Source of the DNA: Spirochaetaceae bacterium
GTDB taxonomy: Bacteria; Spirochaetota; Spirochaetia; Treponematales; Rectinemataceae
DNA length: 53,622 nucleotides
Assembly: GCA_025358255.1 (NCBI GenBank)
Contig: JANYKC010000073.1
Coordinates: forward strand, 1 to 53,622
Reading direction: 5' to 3'
The notes beneath the pieces were generated by a model, which was not told where the DNA came from, did not search any database, and was given only the letters and a program-made list of their open reading frames with translations. Position numbers and translations under genes: made by a program. Below, piece after piece: positions 34,806-44,074 of this stretch (its first letter is position 1; each line of letters starts with the position of its first letter).

Positions 34806-34903
34806 ATGCTTGAAGAGCAGGAGGCTTTCCTGGGCATCGAGACGGCGATTCCCGCCGGCCTCATCTTCGCCGAGCTTGTGGAGAATGTCTTCGGCCATGC
34901 CTT
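34806..34903 (+). pseudogene. Fragment of a HisKA_2-type histidine kinase
   Basis: About 33 codons read EEQEAFLGIETAIPAGLIF and AELVENVFGHAF, matching the N box of HisKA_2 kinases (compare IPCGLVVNELVVNAFRHAF in the kinase at 9695-11308). Nothing recognisable precedes it, and it stops at the point where an opposite-strand kinase fragment ends. A remnant. Confidence 0.5.
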
Positions 34904-35322
34904 CAGAGCTTGTCCGCGTGGCGCATGTCGAAGCCGACCCCATGATCCCTGACGGAATAGGTGCTCGAACCGTCCTTGGAATAGTCCTCGATCTCCATGA
35001 GATGCTCCTGGTCCGGAATCGAATACTTGATCGCATCGGTGAGGAGATTGCTCCAGACGCGCTCCATCATCAAGGCGTCCCCTTCTCCCCGCGTCACCGC
35101 AGCCAGCGCGGGTTTCCCGAAGGCTAAGGGCTTGACCTCCACAGAAAGGCCTTCTTCGGCGAAATAGCCGCTTTCGAGGGCCACGTGGACGAGGCCGGCC
35201 TGGTGGCCGACGGTGCAGGCCAGGACGAGGGTCGGGAGCCTGACAGGAGGTCTCTGGGCACTTCGGGAGCAGGTCAGCAGCGGCAAGGCAAGGAGGGCAG
35301 GAAGGCGGGACCTGACGCCCAT
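34903..35322 (-). pseudogene. Internally deleted sensor kinase (binding-protein domain fused to ATPase fragment)
   Basis: The frame starts with a lipoprotein-like signal (MGVRSRLPALLALPLLTCS), continues with the first part of an NMT1/THI5-type binding domain (LVLACTVGHQAGLVHVALESGYFAEEGLSV), and then passes in frame into a phytochrome-type kinase ATPase segment (MERVWSNLLTDAIKYS, VRDHGVGFDMRHADKL), where it stops. The middle of the kinase and everything after the N and G1 boxes are gone. The start overlaps the response-regulator gene by about 48 bases. Probably inactive. Confidence 0.55.
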
Positions 35323-35753
35323 GGCCGCTCGTTGAGGAGGAGCCAGCAAAAGCCGGGTGCCTTGACCGAATCCACGAACTTGTCGAACCCCACGGGCTTG
35401 ACGAGGTAGCTGTTCGCGCCCAAGCGATAGCTTTCAACGAGGTCCTTTTCCTCCTTCGAGGCGGTGGGCACGGCCACCGGGGTGAACTTGGTCCGCTCAT
35501 TGGACTTGCTGGCCTTCAGCACCTCAAGCCCGTCCGCTTTCGGAAGCTTGAGGTCGAGGAGTAGGAGCCTGGGCCTGTCGTCAATGCGCCTGTCCGCATA
35601 GTCACCCTGCGCGAAGATGAAATCGAGGGCAACCGCGCCATCGGAGACGTGGACCAGGGCATTGGCAAGGTTGTGCTCCTTGAGCGCCCTCATGGCAAGT
35701 TCGGCGTCGTTGGGATTGTCCTCGACAAGGAAGATGTCCACCGATTTTCGCAT
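35274..35753 (-). CDS. Rcp1-type response regulator
   Basis: The 159-residue receiver protein has the acidic pair in FLVEDNPNDAEL, the phospho-acceptor in LLLLDLKLPKADG and the Lys in YLVKPVGF. The family partners bacteriophytochrome-like kinases. The usual VLTSS is VPTAS. The usual end is near WLLLNE; here the frame runs on for about 16 residues into the start of the deleted kinase gene, so its own stop may have been lost. Its kinase partner is the broken gene downstream. Confidence 0.8.
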   Translation of the reverse strand: MRKSVDIFLVEDNPNDAELAMRALKEHNLANALVHVSDGAVALDFIFAQGDYADRRIDDRPRLLLLDLKLPKADGLEVLKASKSNERTKFTPVAVPTASKEEKDLVESYRLGANSYLVKPVGFDKFVDSVKAPGFCWLLLNERPWASGPAFLPSLPCRC

Positions 35754-35862
35754 AATTGTCCTGACCCTCCCGGAACGGGATGAGTCAAATTTCGTCCATT
35801 GCGCGGAAGATCGCAAGGGCGCGCCATTCCCGGGATTGGCCGGAGGCTTCCAGGCGGAGTTC

Positions 35863-36729
35863 CTACTTGCGCGAGTGGGTCGCCTGCATGGTCCTCTCGA
35901 TCGCGGCTATCGAGGAATCGAGGTTCCTCGAGACGATGATCGAATAGAGGATGTCGATGACGGTGAGCTGGTTGATGCGGGAGGTGACGGCGCCCTTGCG
36001 GTAGATGCGCTCGGAGGCCGGCACGAGGAGGTTGATGGAGGCCAGGGACCTGATGGTGTTCGGGCTGTCCATCGTGAGGGAGATCACGGTCGCGCCGCGG
36101 CCCTGGGCCTGGCGGGCGGTTTCGCACATCGCGCCGTTCTCGCCTGAGTAGGAGACGATGAAGGCCGCGTCCGTGGGCTTCATCATGGAGGCCGCGGTGA
36201 CCTGGAGGTCGCTGTCCGCGGTGTAGGCGGAGGCTATGCCCACGCGGATGAGCTTCTGCAGGAAGTCATAGGCGACGACCCCCGAGGCTCCCACGCCGAA
36301 AAGGCCGGTCATGGTGGCGCCGAGGATGGCGTTGGCCGCGGCTTCCACGGCCTCGGGGGAGAGTATCCCCGCCAGGAGGGACAGGCCACGCTGGGAATGG
36401 CCGATCACGCTCTGGATCACATGTTCGGGTGTGGCGACGGATTCGAGGTCAAGGTCGGGGATGAAGCGCTCGTCCGCGTCGCGGAAGACGTCCCTCGCGA
36501 GCCTGAGCTTGAAATTGTTGAAGGACCCAAGTCCGATGCGCTTGCAGAAACGCACCACGGCGGCCTGGCTCGATCCGCTCTGCCGCGCCAGTTCGCTCAC
36601 GTTGAAATGCAGGGTTTTCTTGGGCTCGCGGAAGACGTATTCAGCGACCTTGCGCTCCGACTCCGAAAGGCTGTCGACCTGGGCGTTGATCGCGGCGAGG
36701 GCGCTCTCGATCTTCGGCTCTTCGTTCAT
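35863..36729 (-). CDS. murR: RpiR/MurR-family regulator with SIS domain
   Basis: The 288-residue protein has an N-terminal HTH (LSESERKVAEYVF, then SELARQSGSSQAAVVRFCKRIG) and a SIS sugar-phosphate-binding domain (about 125-265: GLFGVGASGVVAYDF, AFIVSYSGENGAM). MurR proteins respond to MurNAc-6-phosphate. The ATG overlaps the murQ stop (ATGA), so both are made from one transcript, supporting the MurNAc role. It lies downstream of murQ. Confidence 0.85.
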   Translation of the reverse strand: MNEEPKIESALAAINAQVDSLSESERKVAEYVFREPKKTLHFNVSELARQSGSSQAAVVRFCKRIGLGSFNNFKLRLARDVFRDADERFIPDLDLESVATPEHVIQSVIGHSQRGLSLLAGILSPEAVEAAANAILGATMTGLFGVGASGVVAYDFLQKLIRVGIASAYTADSDLQVTAASMMKPTDAAFIVSYSGENGAMCETARQAQGRGATVISLTMDSPNTIRSLASINLLVPASERIYRKGAVTSRINQLTVIDILYSIIVSRNLDSSIAAIERTMQATHSRK

Positions 36730-37667
36730 GGTTTCTCGCCTTCCTCGCGATGGACCCTGATGGCCGCCGCGATGGGCCCGCCGCCTTTCTTTTCGAGGCG
36801 CTCGGCTTCCTCGCGGTCGACCCCGAGGAGGACCATGAGTATCGCGATCTTGGGCTTTTTCCCCGAGGCCTCGAAGGCCTTTTCGGCTTCGTCGAGGCCG
36901 CAGTCGGTGGCTTGCCTGATGAGGCGCTTGGACCGCTCGATGAGCTTGCGGTTGACCGGCGAGAGGTCCACCATGAGGTTGTGGTAGACCTTCCCGATGC
37001 GGACCATCGCCGCGGTCGTGATCATGTTGAGGACGAGCTTCTGGGCCGTGCCTGCCTTCATCCGGGTGGAGCCGGTGACTACTTCGGGACCGACCTCGAG
37101 GAGGATGTGGTGCTTCGCGTACTGGAAGGTCCTGGAGCCCCGGTTGCAGCTGATGGCGGCGACGACGGCGCCCAAGTCGCGGGCCTTTTCCATCGCGCCA
37201 AGGACATAGGGCGCCTGACCGGAGGCCGTGATCCCGACAAGGACATCGACGGCGCTGAAGCCGGCGGCCTCGAGGTCCCGGACCCCGCCCTCATGGTCGT
37301 CCTCGGCTCCTTCGATGGACTTCACCAGGGCGGGAAGGCCTCCCGCGATGAGGCCCGTCACCATGGTCGGCGACACGCCATAGGTCGGGGGGCATTCCGA
37401 GGCATCCAGGACGCCAAGGCGCCCCGACGTCCCCGCTCCGATGTAGAAAAGCCTTCCGCCCTTGCGGAAGGAGCCTACGACGTCGTCCACCAGGGCCGAG
37501 ATGCGGTCGAGTTCGCGTTCCACGGCGAAGGGTACGGTCTTGTCCTCGTTGTTGATGATGGCGAGGATTTCTCGGGTGCCTGCCTGGTCGATGTTGGTGG
37601 AGTGTTCGTTTCGGCTTTCAGTGGTGAAATCCTCGAGCATGTCCTGGGTCAGTGTCACGTCGATCAT
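36726..37667 (-). CDS. murQ: N-acetylmuramic acid 6-phosphate etherase
   Basis: The 313-residue SIS-fold enzyme carries GAGTSGRLGVLDASECPPTYG (about residues 77-97), the catalytic Glu region SIEGAEDDHEGG, and GSTRMKAGTAQKLVLNM. It cleaves the lactyl ether of MurNAc-6-phosphate, giving GlcNAc-6-phosphate and D-lactate, in the cytosol. GGAGG lies 7 bases before the ATG. It is divergent from the etf-dehydrogenase operon, which could oxidise the D-lactate. Confidence 0.95.
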   Translation of the reverse strand: MIDVTLTQDMLEDFTTESRNEHSTNIDQAGTREILAIINNEDKTVPFAVERELDRISALVDDVVGSFRKGGRLFYIGAGTSGRLGVLDASECPPTYGVSPTMVTGLIAGGLPALVKSIEGAEDDHEGGVRDLEAAGFSAVDVLVGITASGQAPYVLGAMEKARDLGAVVAAISCNRGSRTFQYAKHHILLEVGPEVVTGSTRMKAGTAQKLVLNMITTAAMVRIGKVYHNLMVDLSPVNRKLIERSKRLIRQATDCGLDEAEKAFEASGKKPKIAILMVLLGVDREEAERLEKKGGGPIAAAIRVHREEGEKP

Positions 37668-37730
37668 TCACCAGCCTCCGACTTTCTTCCCGCCCTTGGT
37701 ATTGGGAGCGTTTTTTGAAATGTCATTACA

Positions 37731-37758
37731 CTTTAGCACCCAAAAATCGGATTGTAAA
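37731..37758 (-). promoter_or_regulatory. Promoter of murQ-murR
   Basis: On the minus strand TTTACA (37758-37753), 16 bases, TAAAGT (37736-37731), about 64 bases before the murQ ATG. Confidence 0.45.
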
Positions 37759-37773
37759 GAAACAGTTTTTCAA
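37752..37773. promoter_or_regulatory. Candidate MurR operator
   Basis: Half-sites TTGTAAA (37752-37758) and TTTTCAA (37767-37773) form TTGnAAA-N8-TTTnCAA, a 22-base dyad of the kind RpiR-family proteins bind. It covers the -35 of the murQ promoter and lies just upstream of the -35 of the etf promoter, so one site could control both directions. Confidence 0.4.
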
Positions 37774-37779
37774 TTTCCC

Positions 37780-37808
37780 TTGCCGTTTTGGGTTTCTTGC
37801 GGCACAAT
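37780..37808 (+). promoter_or_regulatory. Promoter of etfB-etfA-dld
   Basis: TTGCCG (37780-37785), 17 bases, CACAAT (37803-37808), 40 bases before the etfB ATG. Confidence 0.45.
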
Positions 37809-37848
37809 GCGGGGACGCATTGAACATGAAACAAGAGGATACCGACCC

Positions 37849-38700
37849 ATGAAGATTGCGGTTCTGGTAAAACAGGTACCTGAGACCGATTCCCTTACCC
37901 TCGACCCCGAAACCGGGACCGTTGTCCGCTCGGAGGATAGTTCCATCGTCAACCCCCTGGACCTTTATGCCTTGGAGGCAGCCCTCAGGATAAAGGACGC
38001 CGATCCCGAGACCTCGATACTTGCCTTGTCTATGGGGCCGCCCCAAGCGGAGACAGCCCTCAGGGAGGCCCTGGCGATGGGCTGCGACGAGGCCGTCCTG
38101 GTGACAGGCCGGGAGTTCGGCGGCAGCGACACCTGGGCGACCTCGAGGGCATTGAGCGCCGCCCTCTCCAAGCTCGGCGGTTTTGACCTGATCCTCTGCG
38201 GCGAAAAAGCCACCGACGGCGACACCGGCCAGGTGGGACCCGAAGTCGCCGCCTTCCTGGACCTTCCCGTCCTCACCTATGTGGGCTCCCTCAGCCTTTC
38301 CTCCTCGAGGAAGGAGGCCCAGGCCCAGCGGATCGTCGAGGACGGCAGCCAGGTCCTCCGCTGCCGGCTGCCCATGGTCATGAGCTTCTGCAAGGCCATC
38401 GGCGAGCCCCGCCTTCCCCTCCTCTCGGGCAAGCGGAGGGCCAAGGCAGCCCAGTTGCGAAGCTTCGGCCTGGCGGACCTCGGCTTGACTGCGGAGGAGA
38501 CGGGCGCGAAGGGATCGCCCACCAAGGTCGTCAAGGTTGACCGTCCGCGCCTTTCGCGCGAGGCGACCTTCATGGATGCAAGGACAGAGGAGGGCATGGA
38601 CAAGGCCTGCGACGCCCTCATCGCCCTGATGCTCGAGAAGGGCCTCATCGTGCCCTCGGCCGCTGTGGCGGGCGCCACTGCGGCGAGGACGCAACCATGA
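37849..38700 (+). CDS. etfB: Electron transfer flavoprotein subunit beta
   Basis: The 283-residue protein begins MKIAVLVKQVPETDSLTLDP and has SIVNPLDLYALEAAL and CGEKATDGDTGQVGPEVA, the EtfB pattern of the group tied to lactate or acyl-CoA oxidation (FAD or NADH site). It overlaps etfA (ATGA). With EtfA and the FAD dehydrogenase it matches the Etf-lactate dehydrogenase complexes in which lactate oxidation by NAD+ is driven by reduced ferredoxin. Bifurcation itself is inferred. Confidence 0.88.
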   Translation: MKIAVLVKQVPETDSLTLDPETGTVVRSEDSSIVNPLDLYALEAALRIKDADPETSILALSMGPPQAETALREALAMGCDEAVLVTGREFGGSDTWATSRALSAALSKLGGFDLILCGEKATDGDTGQVGPEVAAFLDLPVLTYVGSLSLSSSRKEAQAQRIVEDGSQVLRCRLPMVMSFCKAIGEPRLPLLSGKRRAKAAQLRSFGLADLGLTAEETGAKGSPTKVVKVDRPRLSREATFMDARTEEGMDKACDALIALMLEKGLIVPSAAVAGATAARTQP

Positions 38701-39743
38701 ACGAGATATGGATCCTCGCGGAGTCGAAGTCAGGCCATGTGGCGCCGGTCTCCCTTGAGCTCCTGGCCTGGGCGCGCAGCCTCGGCAAGACCGGAAGCGT
38801 CAGCGTGACCGCCATCCTGCCGGGGCCGGCCATCGATCCGGAGGAGCTCTGCTACTTCGGCGCGGATTCCGTCATCCATTGCCCATCCGAGGGGCTTTCC
38901 GGCTTCTCCGCCCGCCCCCTGGCGGCCTGCCTCTCCGCCCTCCTCGAGCGCCGGCGGCCAAGCGTCTTCCTCGCGGCGGCTACGACCACGGGACGGACGG
39001 TCCTGCCCTACCTCGCGGCCTGCGAGGGGCTCGGCCTCACCGCCGACTGCACCGAGCTTTCCCTGGACCCGGAAACCGCTGTCCTCCTCCAGACCAGGCC
39101 CGCGGCTGGCGGGAACATCATGGCCACCATCCGCACCACCAGGGGCAAGCCGCAGATGGCGACCGTCAGGCCGCACTCCCGCAGGCCCCTCGAGCGCGAT
39201 CCTGGGCGCACGGCCTCGGTCGAGGTCATGGACTTCCACGAGGCGCCCGGAGCCGCCCCGCCCCTCGGCCGCGACGGAGGCGATTCCCCTCCCTTCCCGA
39301 ACGGCGGCCTTCTCCTTGTCGAAGAAAGGCCTTTCGAGAGCTCGCGCGGCATCGCCGACGCGCGCGCCGTCATCGCGGGCGGCAAGGGTTTCAGGAAGAA
39401 GGAGGGCTTCGCCCTCCTGGACAGGCTGGCCGGCCTCGTCGGCGCGGAAGTCGGAGCGAGCCGCGAGGCAGTGGACAGGGGCTGGGCCGATTATCCGCGC
39501 CAGGTGGGGCTTTCAGGCAGGACCATATCGCCTGAGCTCTACATCGCCGTCGGCATCTCCGGGGCCATCCAGCACCTGGCGGGGATGCAGACCTCCAAGA
39601 CCATCGTCAGTATCAACAGCGATCCCGAAGCGCCCATCGCCGCGATGTCAGACCTCGCGATACGGGCCGACCTCTACGAGTTCATTCCCGCGCTGATGGC
39701 CAAGCTCGCCGGATACCGGAGCGCGGACGGGGTGGAAGCATGA
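38697..39743 (+). CDS. etfA: Electron transfer flavoprotein subunit alpha
   Basis: The 348-residue protein has the EtfA N-terminal Rossmann part ([10 protein letters not shown]) and the C-terminal FAD motif ([29 protein letters not shown], about 270-300). There is no N-terminal ferredoxin extension, unlike the LctC of some acetogens. A Pro/Gly-rich linker (about 180-200) separates the halves. It overlaps both neighbours by 4 bases. Confidence 0.9.
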   Translation: MNEIWILAESKSGHVAPVSLELLAWARSLGKTGSVSVTAILPGPAIDPEELCYFGADSVIHCPSEGLSGFSARPLAACLSALLERRRPSVFLAAATTTGRTVLPYLAACEGLGLTADCTELSLDPETAVLLQTRPAAGGNIMATIRTTRGKPQMATVRPHSRRPLERDPGRTASVEVMDFHEAPGAAPPLGRDGGDSPPFPNGGLLLVEERPFESSRGIADARAVIAGGKGFRKKEGFALLDRLAGLVGAEVGASREAVDRGWADYPRQVGLSGRTISPELYIAVGISGAIQHLAGMQTSKTIVSINSDPEAPIAAMSDLAIRADLYEFIPALMAKLAGYRSADGVEA

Positions 39744-41167
39744 AAGCCCAAGGCTTCGCCCTCATGGAGGGCGCCGACGCCGCGGCCCTCGAGGCCATCG
39801 TCGGAAAGCGCAACGTGATCTTCCACGACGAGGAAAGGCTCGAGCCCTTCTCCCATGACGAGACGGCGGAGCGCAGCTACGCCTCCATGCCCGAGGCCGT
39901 GGTGCGCCCCGCCTCGACCGCCGAGGTCTCGAAGGTCATGGCCTACGCCAGCTCGAGGCGGATCCCCGTGACGCCGCGCGGGGCGGGCTCCGGCCTCTCC
40001 GGCGGCTGCGTCCCCGCGATGGGCGGCATCGTCCTCTCTTTGGACCGGATGAACGCCATCCTGGACATCGACCTCGAGAACCTCATGGTGGTGGCCCAGC
40101 CGGGCGTGGTCACCAACTCGATCAACGAGGCCCTGAAGAAGCACGGGCTCTGGTTCGCAGGCTACCCGATGAGCCTCGAGACCTGTTTCCTCGGCGGCAA
40201 CGTGGCGGAGAACGCGGGGGGCGGCAAGGCGGTCAAGTACGGCGTCACCTCGCGCTATGTCACCGGCCTCGAGGTGGTCCTGGCCTCGGGCGAGGTCCTG
40301 CGCCTGGGCGGCAAGCTCAGGAAGGACGTCACCGGCTATGACCTGGTCCACCTCCTCGTCGGCTCGGAGGGGACCCTTGCCGTCATCACCGAGATCACGC
40401 TGAGCCTCATGCCGGTGCCCCGGCGCAAGGCAGTCCTCCTGGCCTCCTTCGCCGGCGCTGCCGAGGCCATCGGCGCGGTGCCGCGCATCATCAGGGAAGC
40501 GCGAATCGTGCCCACGAGCGTCGAGTACATGGACCGCGCCTCGATCCTGGCCTCCTGTGGCTACCTCAACGAGAGCATCCCCTATGGCGAGGCGGGGGCC
40601 ATGCTCCTCCTCGAGGTCGAGGGCGAGGGCAACGACGAGGTCTTCGCCAACTATAGCGCGATCGGCGGGGTCTGCGAGGCGGCCGGCGCGCAGAGCGTCT
40701 ACGTGGCGGACAACCGCACGACGATGGAGCGGATCTGGAACGTGCGGCGCAACATCGCCGAGGCCCTCAAGGTGCGCAGCCCCCGGCAGAGCCTCGAGGA
40801 TGTGGTCGTGCCCACGGCGGCCATCCCCGCCTTCATGGAAGGCCTCCTGTCGCTCGCCGCCGAGGAAGGCGTCCAGATACCCTGTTATGGACACGCCGGC
40901 GACGGCAACCTGCATGCGACGGTCATCAAGCCCGGGCAGTGGTCCGAGGAGGAGTGGGCAAGGCGGCTTCACCACATCCTTGAGCGCCTCTACCGGCTCT
41001 CGAACTCCCTCGGTGGACGCATTTCAGGCGAGCATGGCATCGGGAACAAGCGGCGCGATTTCATCGGGATCAACCTGGATCCGGCGACCATTGCCCTCAT
41101 GAAAGGCATCAAGGCGGTCTTCGATCCCCAGGCCATCCTCAATCCTGGGAAGATCTTTCCCGAGTAG
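39740..41167 (+). CDS. GlcD-type FAD-linked D-lactate/glycolate dehydrogenase
   Basis: The 475-residue flavoprotein has the PCMH FAD domain (PRGAGSGLSGGCVPAMGG, about 80; VTGYDLVHLLVGSEGTLAV, about 195) and the C-terminal HAGDGNLHATV and SGEHGIGNKR motifs. It oxidises 2-hydroxy acids, typically D-lactate. It overlaps etfA, so electrons pass to the Etf pair. The setting opposite murQ, which releases D-lactate, supports D-lactate as substrate; glycolate or 2-hydroxyglutarate remain possible. Confidence 0.88.
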   Translation: MKAQGFALMEGADAAALEAIVGKRNVIFHDEERLEPFSHDETAERSYASMPEAVVRPASTAEVSKVMAYASSRRIPVTPRGAGSGLSGGCVPAMGGIVLSLDRMNAILDIDLENLMVVAQPGVVTNSINEALKKHGLWFAGYPMSLETCFLGGNVAENAGGGKAVKYGVTSRYVTGLEVVLASGEVLRLGGKLRKDVTGYDLVHLLVGSEGTLAVITEITLSLMPVPRRKAVLLASFAGAAEAIGAVPRIIREARIVPTSVEYMDRASILASCGYLNESIPYGEAGAMLLLEVEGEGNDEVFANYSAIGGVCEAAGAQSVYVADNRTTMERIWNVRRNIAEALKVRSPRQSLEDVVVPTAAIPAFMEGLLSLAAEEGVQIPCYGHAGDGNLHATVIKPGQWSEEEWARRLHHILERLYRLSNSLGGRISGEHGIGNKRRDFIGINLDPATIALMKGIKAVFDPQAILNPGKIFPE

Positions 41168-41194
41168 GCATCGAAAAAATCTTTTAGAAAATCG

Positions 41195-41223
41195 TTGCGG
41201 ATTGAAATATTGTGCCATATACT
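41195..41223 (+). promoter_or_regulatory. Promoter of the anmK-opp operon
   Basis: TTGCGG (41195-41200), 17 bases, TATACT (41218-41223), 46 bases before the anmK ATG in an AT-rich gap. The operon can thus be expressed apart from etf-dld. Confidence 0.6.
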
Positions 41224-41269
41224 GTGACGACCCGTGGCTGGACCAAGCCGGAAGGGTGTCGGAGGCCCG

Positions 41270-42502
41270 ATGAAGAGTTCAAGGGATGAGATTGGCTTCA
41301 GGAAGGCCTACGCTTCGCGGGCCGAGCATTTCGTGATCGGCCTCATGTCGGGCACCTCGCTTGACGGCGTGGACGCGGCCCTTGTCCGCATCGCCACCGA
41401 CGCCGACCATGCGGTCGCCTCGGTCAGCCTCGTCCAGCATTCCTATATCCCCTACAGCTCCGCGATGCGCGCCTTGGTGGCCTCCCTCTGCTCGCCGGAC
41501 ACCGCGCGCATAGACGACCTCACCTACATGCACTACGGCCTCTCCGAGTGGTACGCGGAGGCGGTCCGCCTCGTGATCGAGGAGTCCGGACTTGCCCCCG
41601 AGGAAATTGACGCCATCTGCATGCATGGCCAGACGGTCTGGCACGCCCCCGAGCCCCGGTCCTTCCCCGGACCAACAGGCGGCATCCTGGTCAAGGGAAC
41701 CCTCCAGCTCGGCTCGAGCGCGATCCTCCGCGAGAGGACAGGCCTTCCCGTGATCGCCGACCTGCGGGCAGCGGACATGGCGGCGGGAGGGGAGGGCGCC
41801 CCCTTGGCGCCCTATATCGACGCCATACTTTTCGGCTCGAAGACCGAAGGCCGGATCGTGCAGAACATAGGCGGCATAGGGAACGCGACCGTCCTGCCCG
41901 CGGAGGCGAGGGCCGCCGACATCCTTGCCTTCGATACCGGCCCTGGCAACATGCTCATGGACGCCGTGGTATCGGCCGGCACGGGTGGCAGGGAAGGCTA
42001 CGATCCGGAAGGCAGCTACGGCGCCAAGGGCAAGGTCTCTGAGGCCGTGGTGAAGCGCCTCATGCTCGATCCCTACTTCGCGCGGAAGCCGCCCAAGAGC
42101 ACGGGCCGCGAGGTCTATGGGGCCGCCTTCGCCGCCGCTTTCATCGAGGAGACCACCGCCGCCGGCCTTTCCTTCGAGGACCGTGTGGCCACAGCCACCG
42201 CCTTCACCGCCGGGACCATAGCCGCCGCCTACACTGATTTCATCCTTCCGAAAACCAGGGTGGCCAGCGTCCTGGTCGCCGGGGGCGGCGCCCTGAACCC
42301 GACCTTGATCCGCATGATCGGGGAGCGCCTGCCCGCCGGCATCCGGGTCACCACGACCTCGGAGTTCGGCGTTCCAGACCAGGCCCGCGAGGCCATAGCC
42401 TTCGCCGTGATGGGGCATGAATCCCTCATGGGCAGGCCGGGAAACCTTCCCGCGGTCACGGGGGCGCGCTCGCCCGTCGTCCTCGGATGCATTACGCTGT
42501 AG
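41270..42502 (+). CDS. anmK: Anhydro-N-acetylmuramic acid kinase
   Basis: The 410-residue ASKHA-fold kinase has GLMSGTSLDGVDAALV near residue 25, CMHGQTVWH, DTGPGNMLMDAVV and VLVAGGGALNPTLI. It opens the 1,6-anhydro ring and phosphorylates the sugar, giving MurNAc-6-phosphate for MurQ. The ATG at 41270 follows GGAGG; a GTG 12 codons earlier lacks a ribosome site. It begins the muropeptide transport operon. Confidence 0.95.
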   Translation: MKSSRDEIGFRKAYASRAEHFVIGLMSGTSLDGVDAALVRIATDADHAVASVSLVQHSYIPYSSAMRALVASLCSPDTARIDDLTYMHYGLSEWYAEAVRLVIEESGLAPEEIDAICMHGQTVWHAPEPRSFPGPTGGILVKGTLQLGSSAILRERTGLPVIADLRAADMAAGGEGAPLAPYIDAILFGSKTEGRIVQNIGGIGNATVLPAEARAADILAFDTGPGNMLMDAVVSAGTGGREGYDPEGSYGAKGKVSEAVVKRLMLDPYFARKPPKSTGREVYGAAFAAAFIEETTAAGLSFEDRVATATAFTAGTIAAAYTDFILPKTRVASVLVAGGGALNPTLIRMIGERLPAGIRVTTTSEFGVPDQAREAIAFAVMGHESLMGRPGNLPAVTGARSPVVLGCITL

Positions 42503-42538
42503 ACGTGATTTTCATATAGGCATTCATAGGAGGCTGGA

Positions 42539-44053
42539 ATGAAGAGATTTTCGATCCTGCTCGTCGCCTTGATGGCGATGACCCTTTTCACTGGAATCGG
42601 CGCCTTCGCCGCGGAGAGCGTGCTCACGATCGGCGTGGACCAGGAGGCTGTCGGCCTCGATCCCCACGTCGTGACCGCCTTCTCCTCCATGCGCCGCATC
42701 GACCTGCTCTACAACCGCCTGGTCCGCCTCGACGACAACTTCGTCGTAGTCCCCGACCTGGCCGAGTCCTGGGATGTCCCGGACAACCTCACCTACGTCT
42801 TCCATCTCCGCAAGGGCGTCAAGTTCCACAACGGGCGCGAGCTGAAAGCGGACGACGTGAAGTACTCCCTCGAGAGGGTCCTCGACCCCAAGACCGCCTC
42901 TCCGGGAAGGTCCTACATCTCCCTGATCACCGCCATCACCATCGTTGACCCCTACACGGTCAAGCTCACCCTGAGCGCGCCCCTGGCCTCCCTCCTTGAT
43001 GGCCTCACCTCGAACAACCTGTCCATCGTGGCCAAGGAAGTCGTGGACGCCAACGGCAACCTCCAGAAAGTGGAAGCCGGCACCGGACCCTTCATGCTCA
43101 AGGAATGGATCGCCGACAACTCCATGACCCTCGCCAAGAACCCGAATTACTTCGAGAAGGGCATCCCCTACCTCGACAAGGTCATCTACCGCGTCATCCC
43201 CGAGCAGGCTTCCCTCCTCGCGGGCGTCAAGTCCGGCGACCTCAACATGGCCACCATCAACGACGGAGCCACCATCCGCCAGGCGGCCAAGGATTCCAAG
43301 GTCGTCGTGATGAACAAGCCCGGGCTCAACGAGCGCATCTTCAGCTTCAACTGCACCGTGAAGCCCTTTGACGACGTGCGTGTCAGGCAGGCAGTGGCCT
43401 CCATCCTCGACCGCAACGAGATCCTTACCATCGCCGAGTTCGGCATGGGCAAGCCCACCGGTCCCGTTCCCGTCGCCGCCACCCAGTGGGCCCTCCCCCT
43501 GGCCAAGCTCCCCTTCGCCACCCCCGACGCGGCCAAGGCGAAGAAACTCCTTTCGGACGCGGGCTACCCGAACGGCTTCACCTTCAAGATCACCTGCTCG
43601 ACCACCTATGAAGGCGGACTCGCGGTGGCCCAGGTGGCCCAGGAAGAGCTCAAGAAGATCGGCGTCACCGCGGAACTCGAAGTCGTCGAATGGGGCGTCT
43701 ACATCGACAAGTGGGTCAAGCGCGACTTCGCGACGATGATCGAGCTCCGTGGCGGTTCCGGCGAACCCGACCGCTTCCTGTATCGCACCTTCCATTCGAC
43801 GGGCGGAGTCAACAACTTCCTCTTCAAGGACGCGGACGTGGACAAGCTCCTCGACGCTGGACGCAACCAGACCGTCCTCGCCGACCGCAAGGCCAGCTAC
43901 GACAAGCTCCAGTCCCTCCTCATCGAGAAGGCGCCCGCCGTCTTCCTCTATTCCCCGAACGAGAACCAGGTGATGAGCCCCAAGGTTTCCGGTTTCAAGC
44001 AGATCGGCAACGGCAGCCTCTTCTACATCACCTACACCAAGGTCGCGCCGTAA
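42539..44053 (+). CDS. Oligopeptide/muropeptide ABC transporter binding protein
   Basis: The 504-residue family-5 binding protein has a signal peptide (MKRFSILLVALMAMTLF, cleavage near FAAES, residue 24), the opening LDPHVVTAFSS, LAESWDVPDNLTYVFHLRKGVKFHNG, and the usual C-terminal region. Ligands of this family are peptides, nickel or muropeptides. The neighbours (anmK, epimerase) make muropeptides or cell-wall peptides the likely cargo. Confidence 0.9.
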   Translation: MKRFSILLVALMAMTLFTGIGAFAAESVLTIGVDQEAVGLDPHVVTAFSSMRRIDLLYNRLVRLDDNFVVVPDLAESWDVPDNLTYVFHLRKGVKFHNGRELKADDVKYSLERVLDPKTASPGRSYISLITAITIVDPYTVKLTLSAPLASLLDGLTSNNLSIVAKEVVDANGNLQKVEAGTGPFMLKEWIADNSMTLAKNPNYFEKGIPYLDKVIYRVIPEQASLLAGVKSGDLNMATINDGATIRQAAKDSKVVVMNKPGLNERIFSFNCTVKPFDDVRVRQAVASILDRNEILTIAEFGMGKPTGPVPVAATQWALPLAKLPFATPDAAKAKKLLSDAGYPNGFTFKITCSTTYEGGLAVAQVAQEELKKIGVTAELEVVEWGVYIDKWVKRDFATMIELRGGSGEPDRFLYRTFHSTGGVNNFLFKDADVDKLLDAGRNQTVLADRKASYDKLQSLLIEKAPAVFLYSPNENQVMSPKVSGFKQIGNGSLFYITYTKVAP

Positions 44054-44074
44054 AGGCGGGCAAGAATCGAAAGG

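Noticed and set aside
34806..34943. A complete small plus-strand gene
   Set aside because: Only the kinase N box is recognisable and the residues after about 34903 are unrelated to it; a fragment is the better reading.
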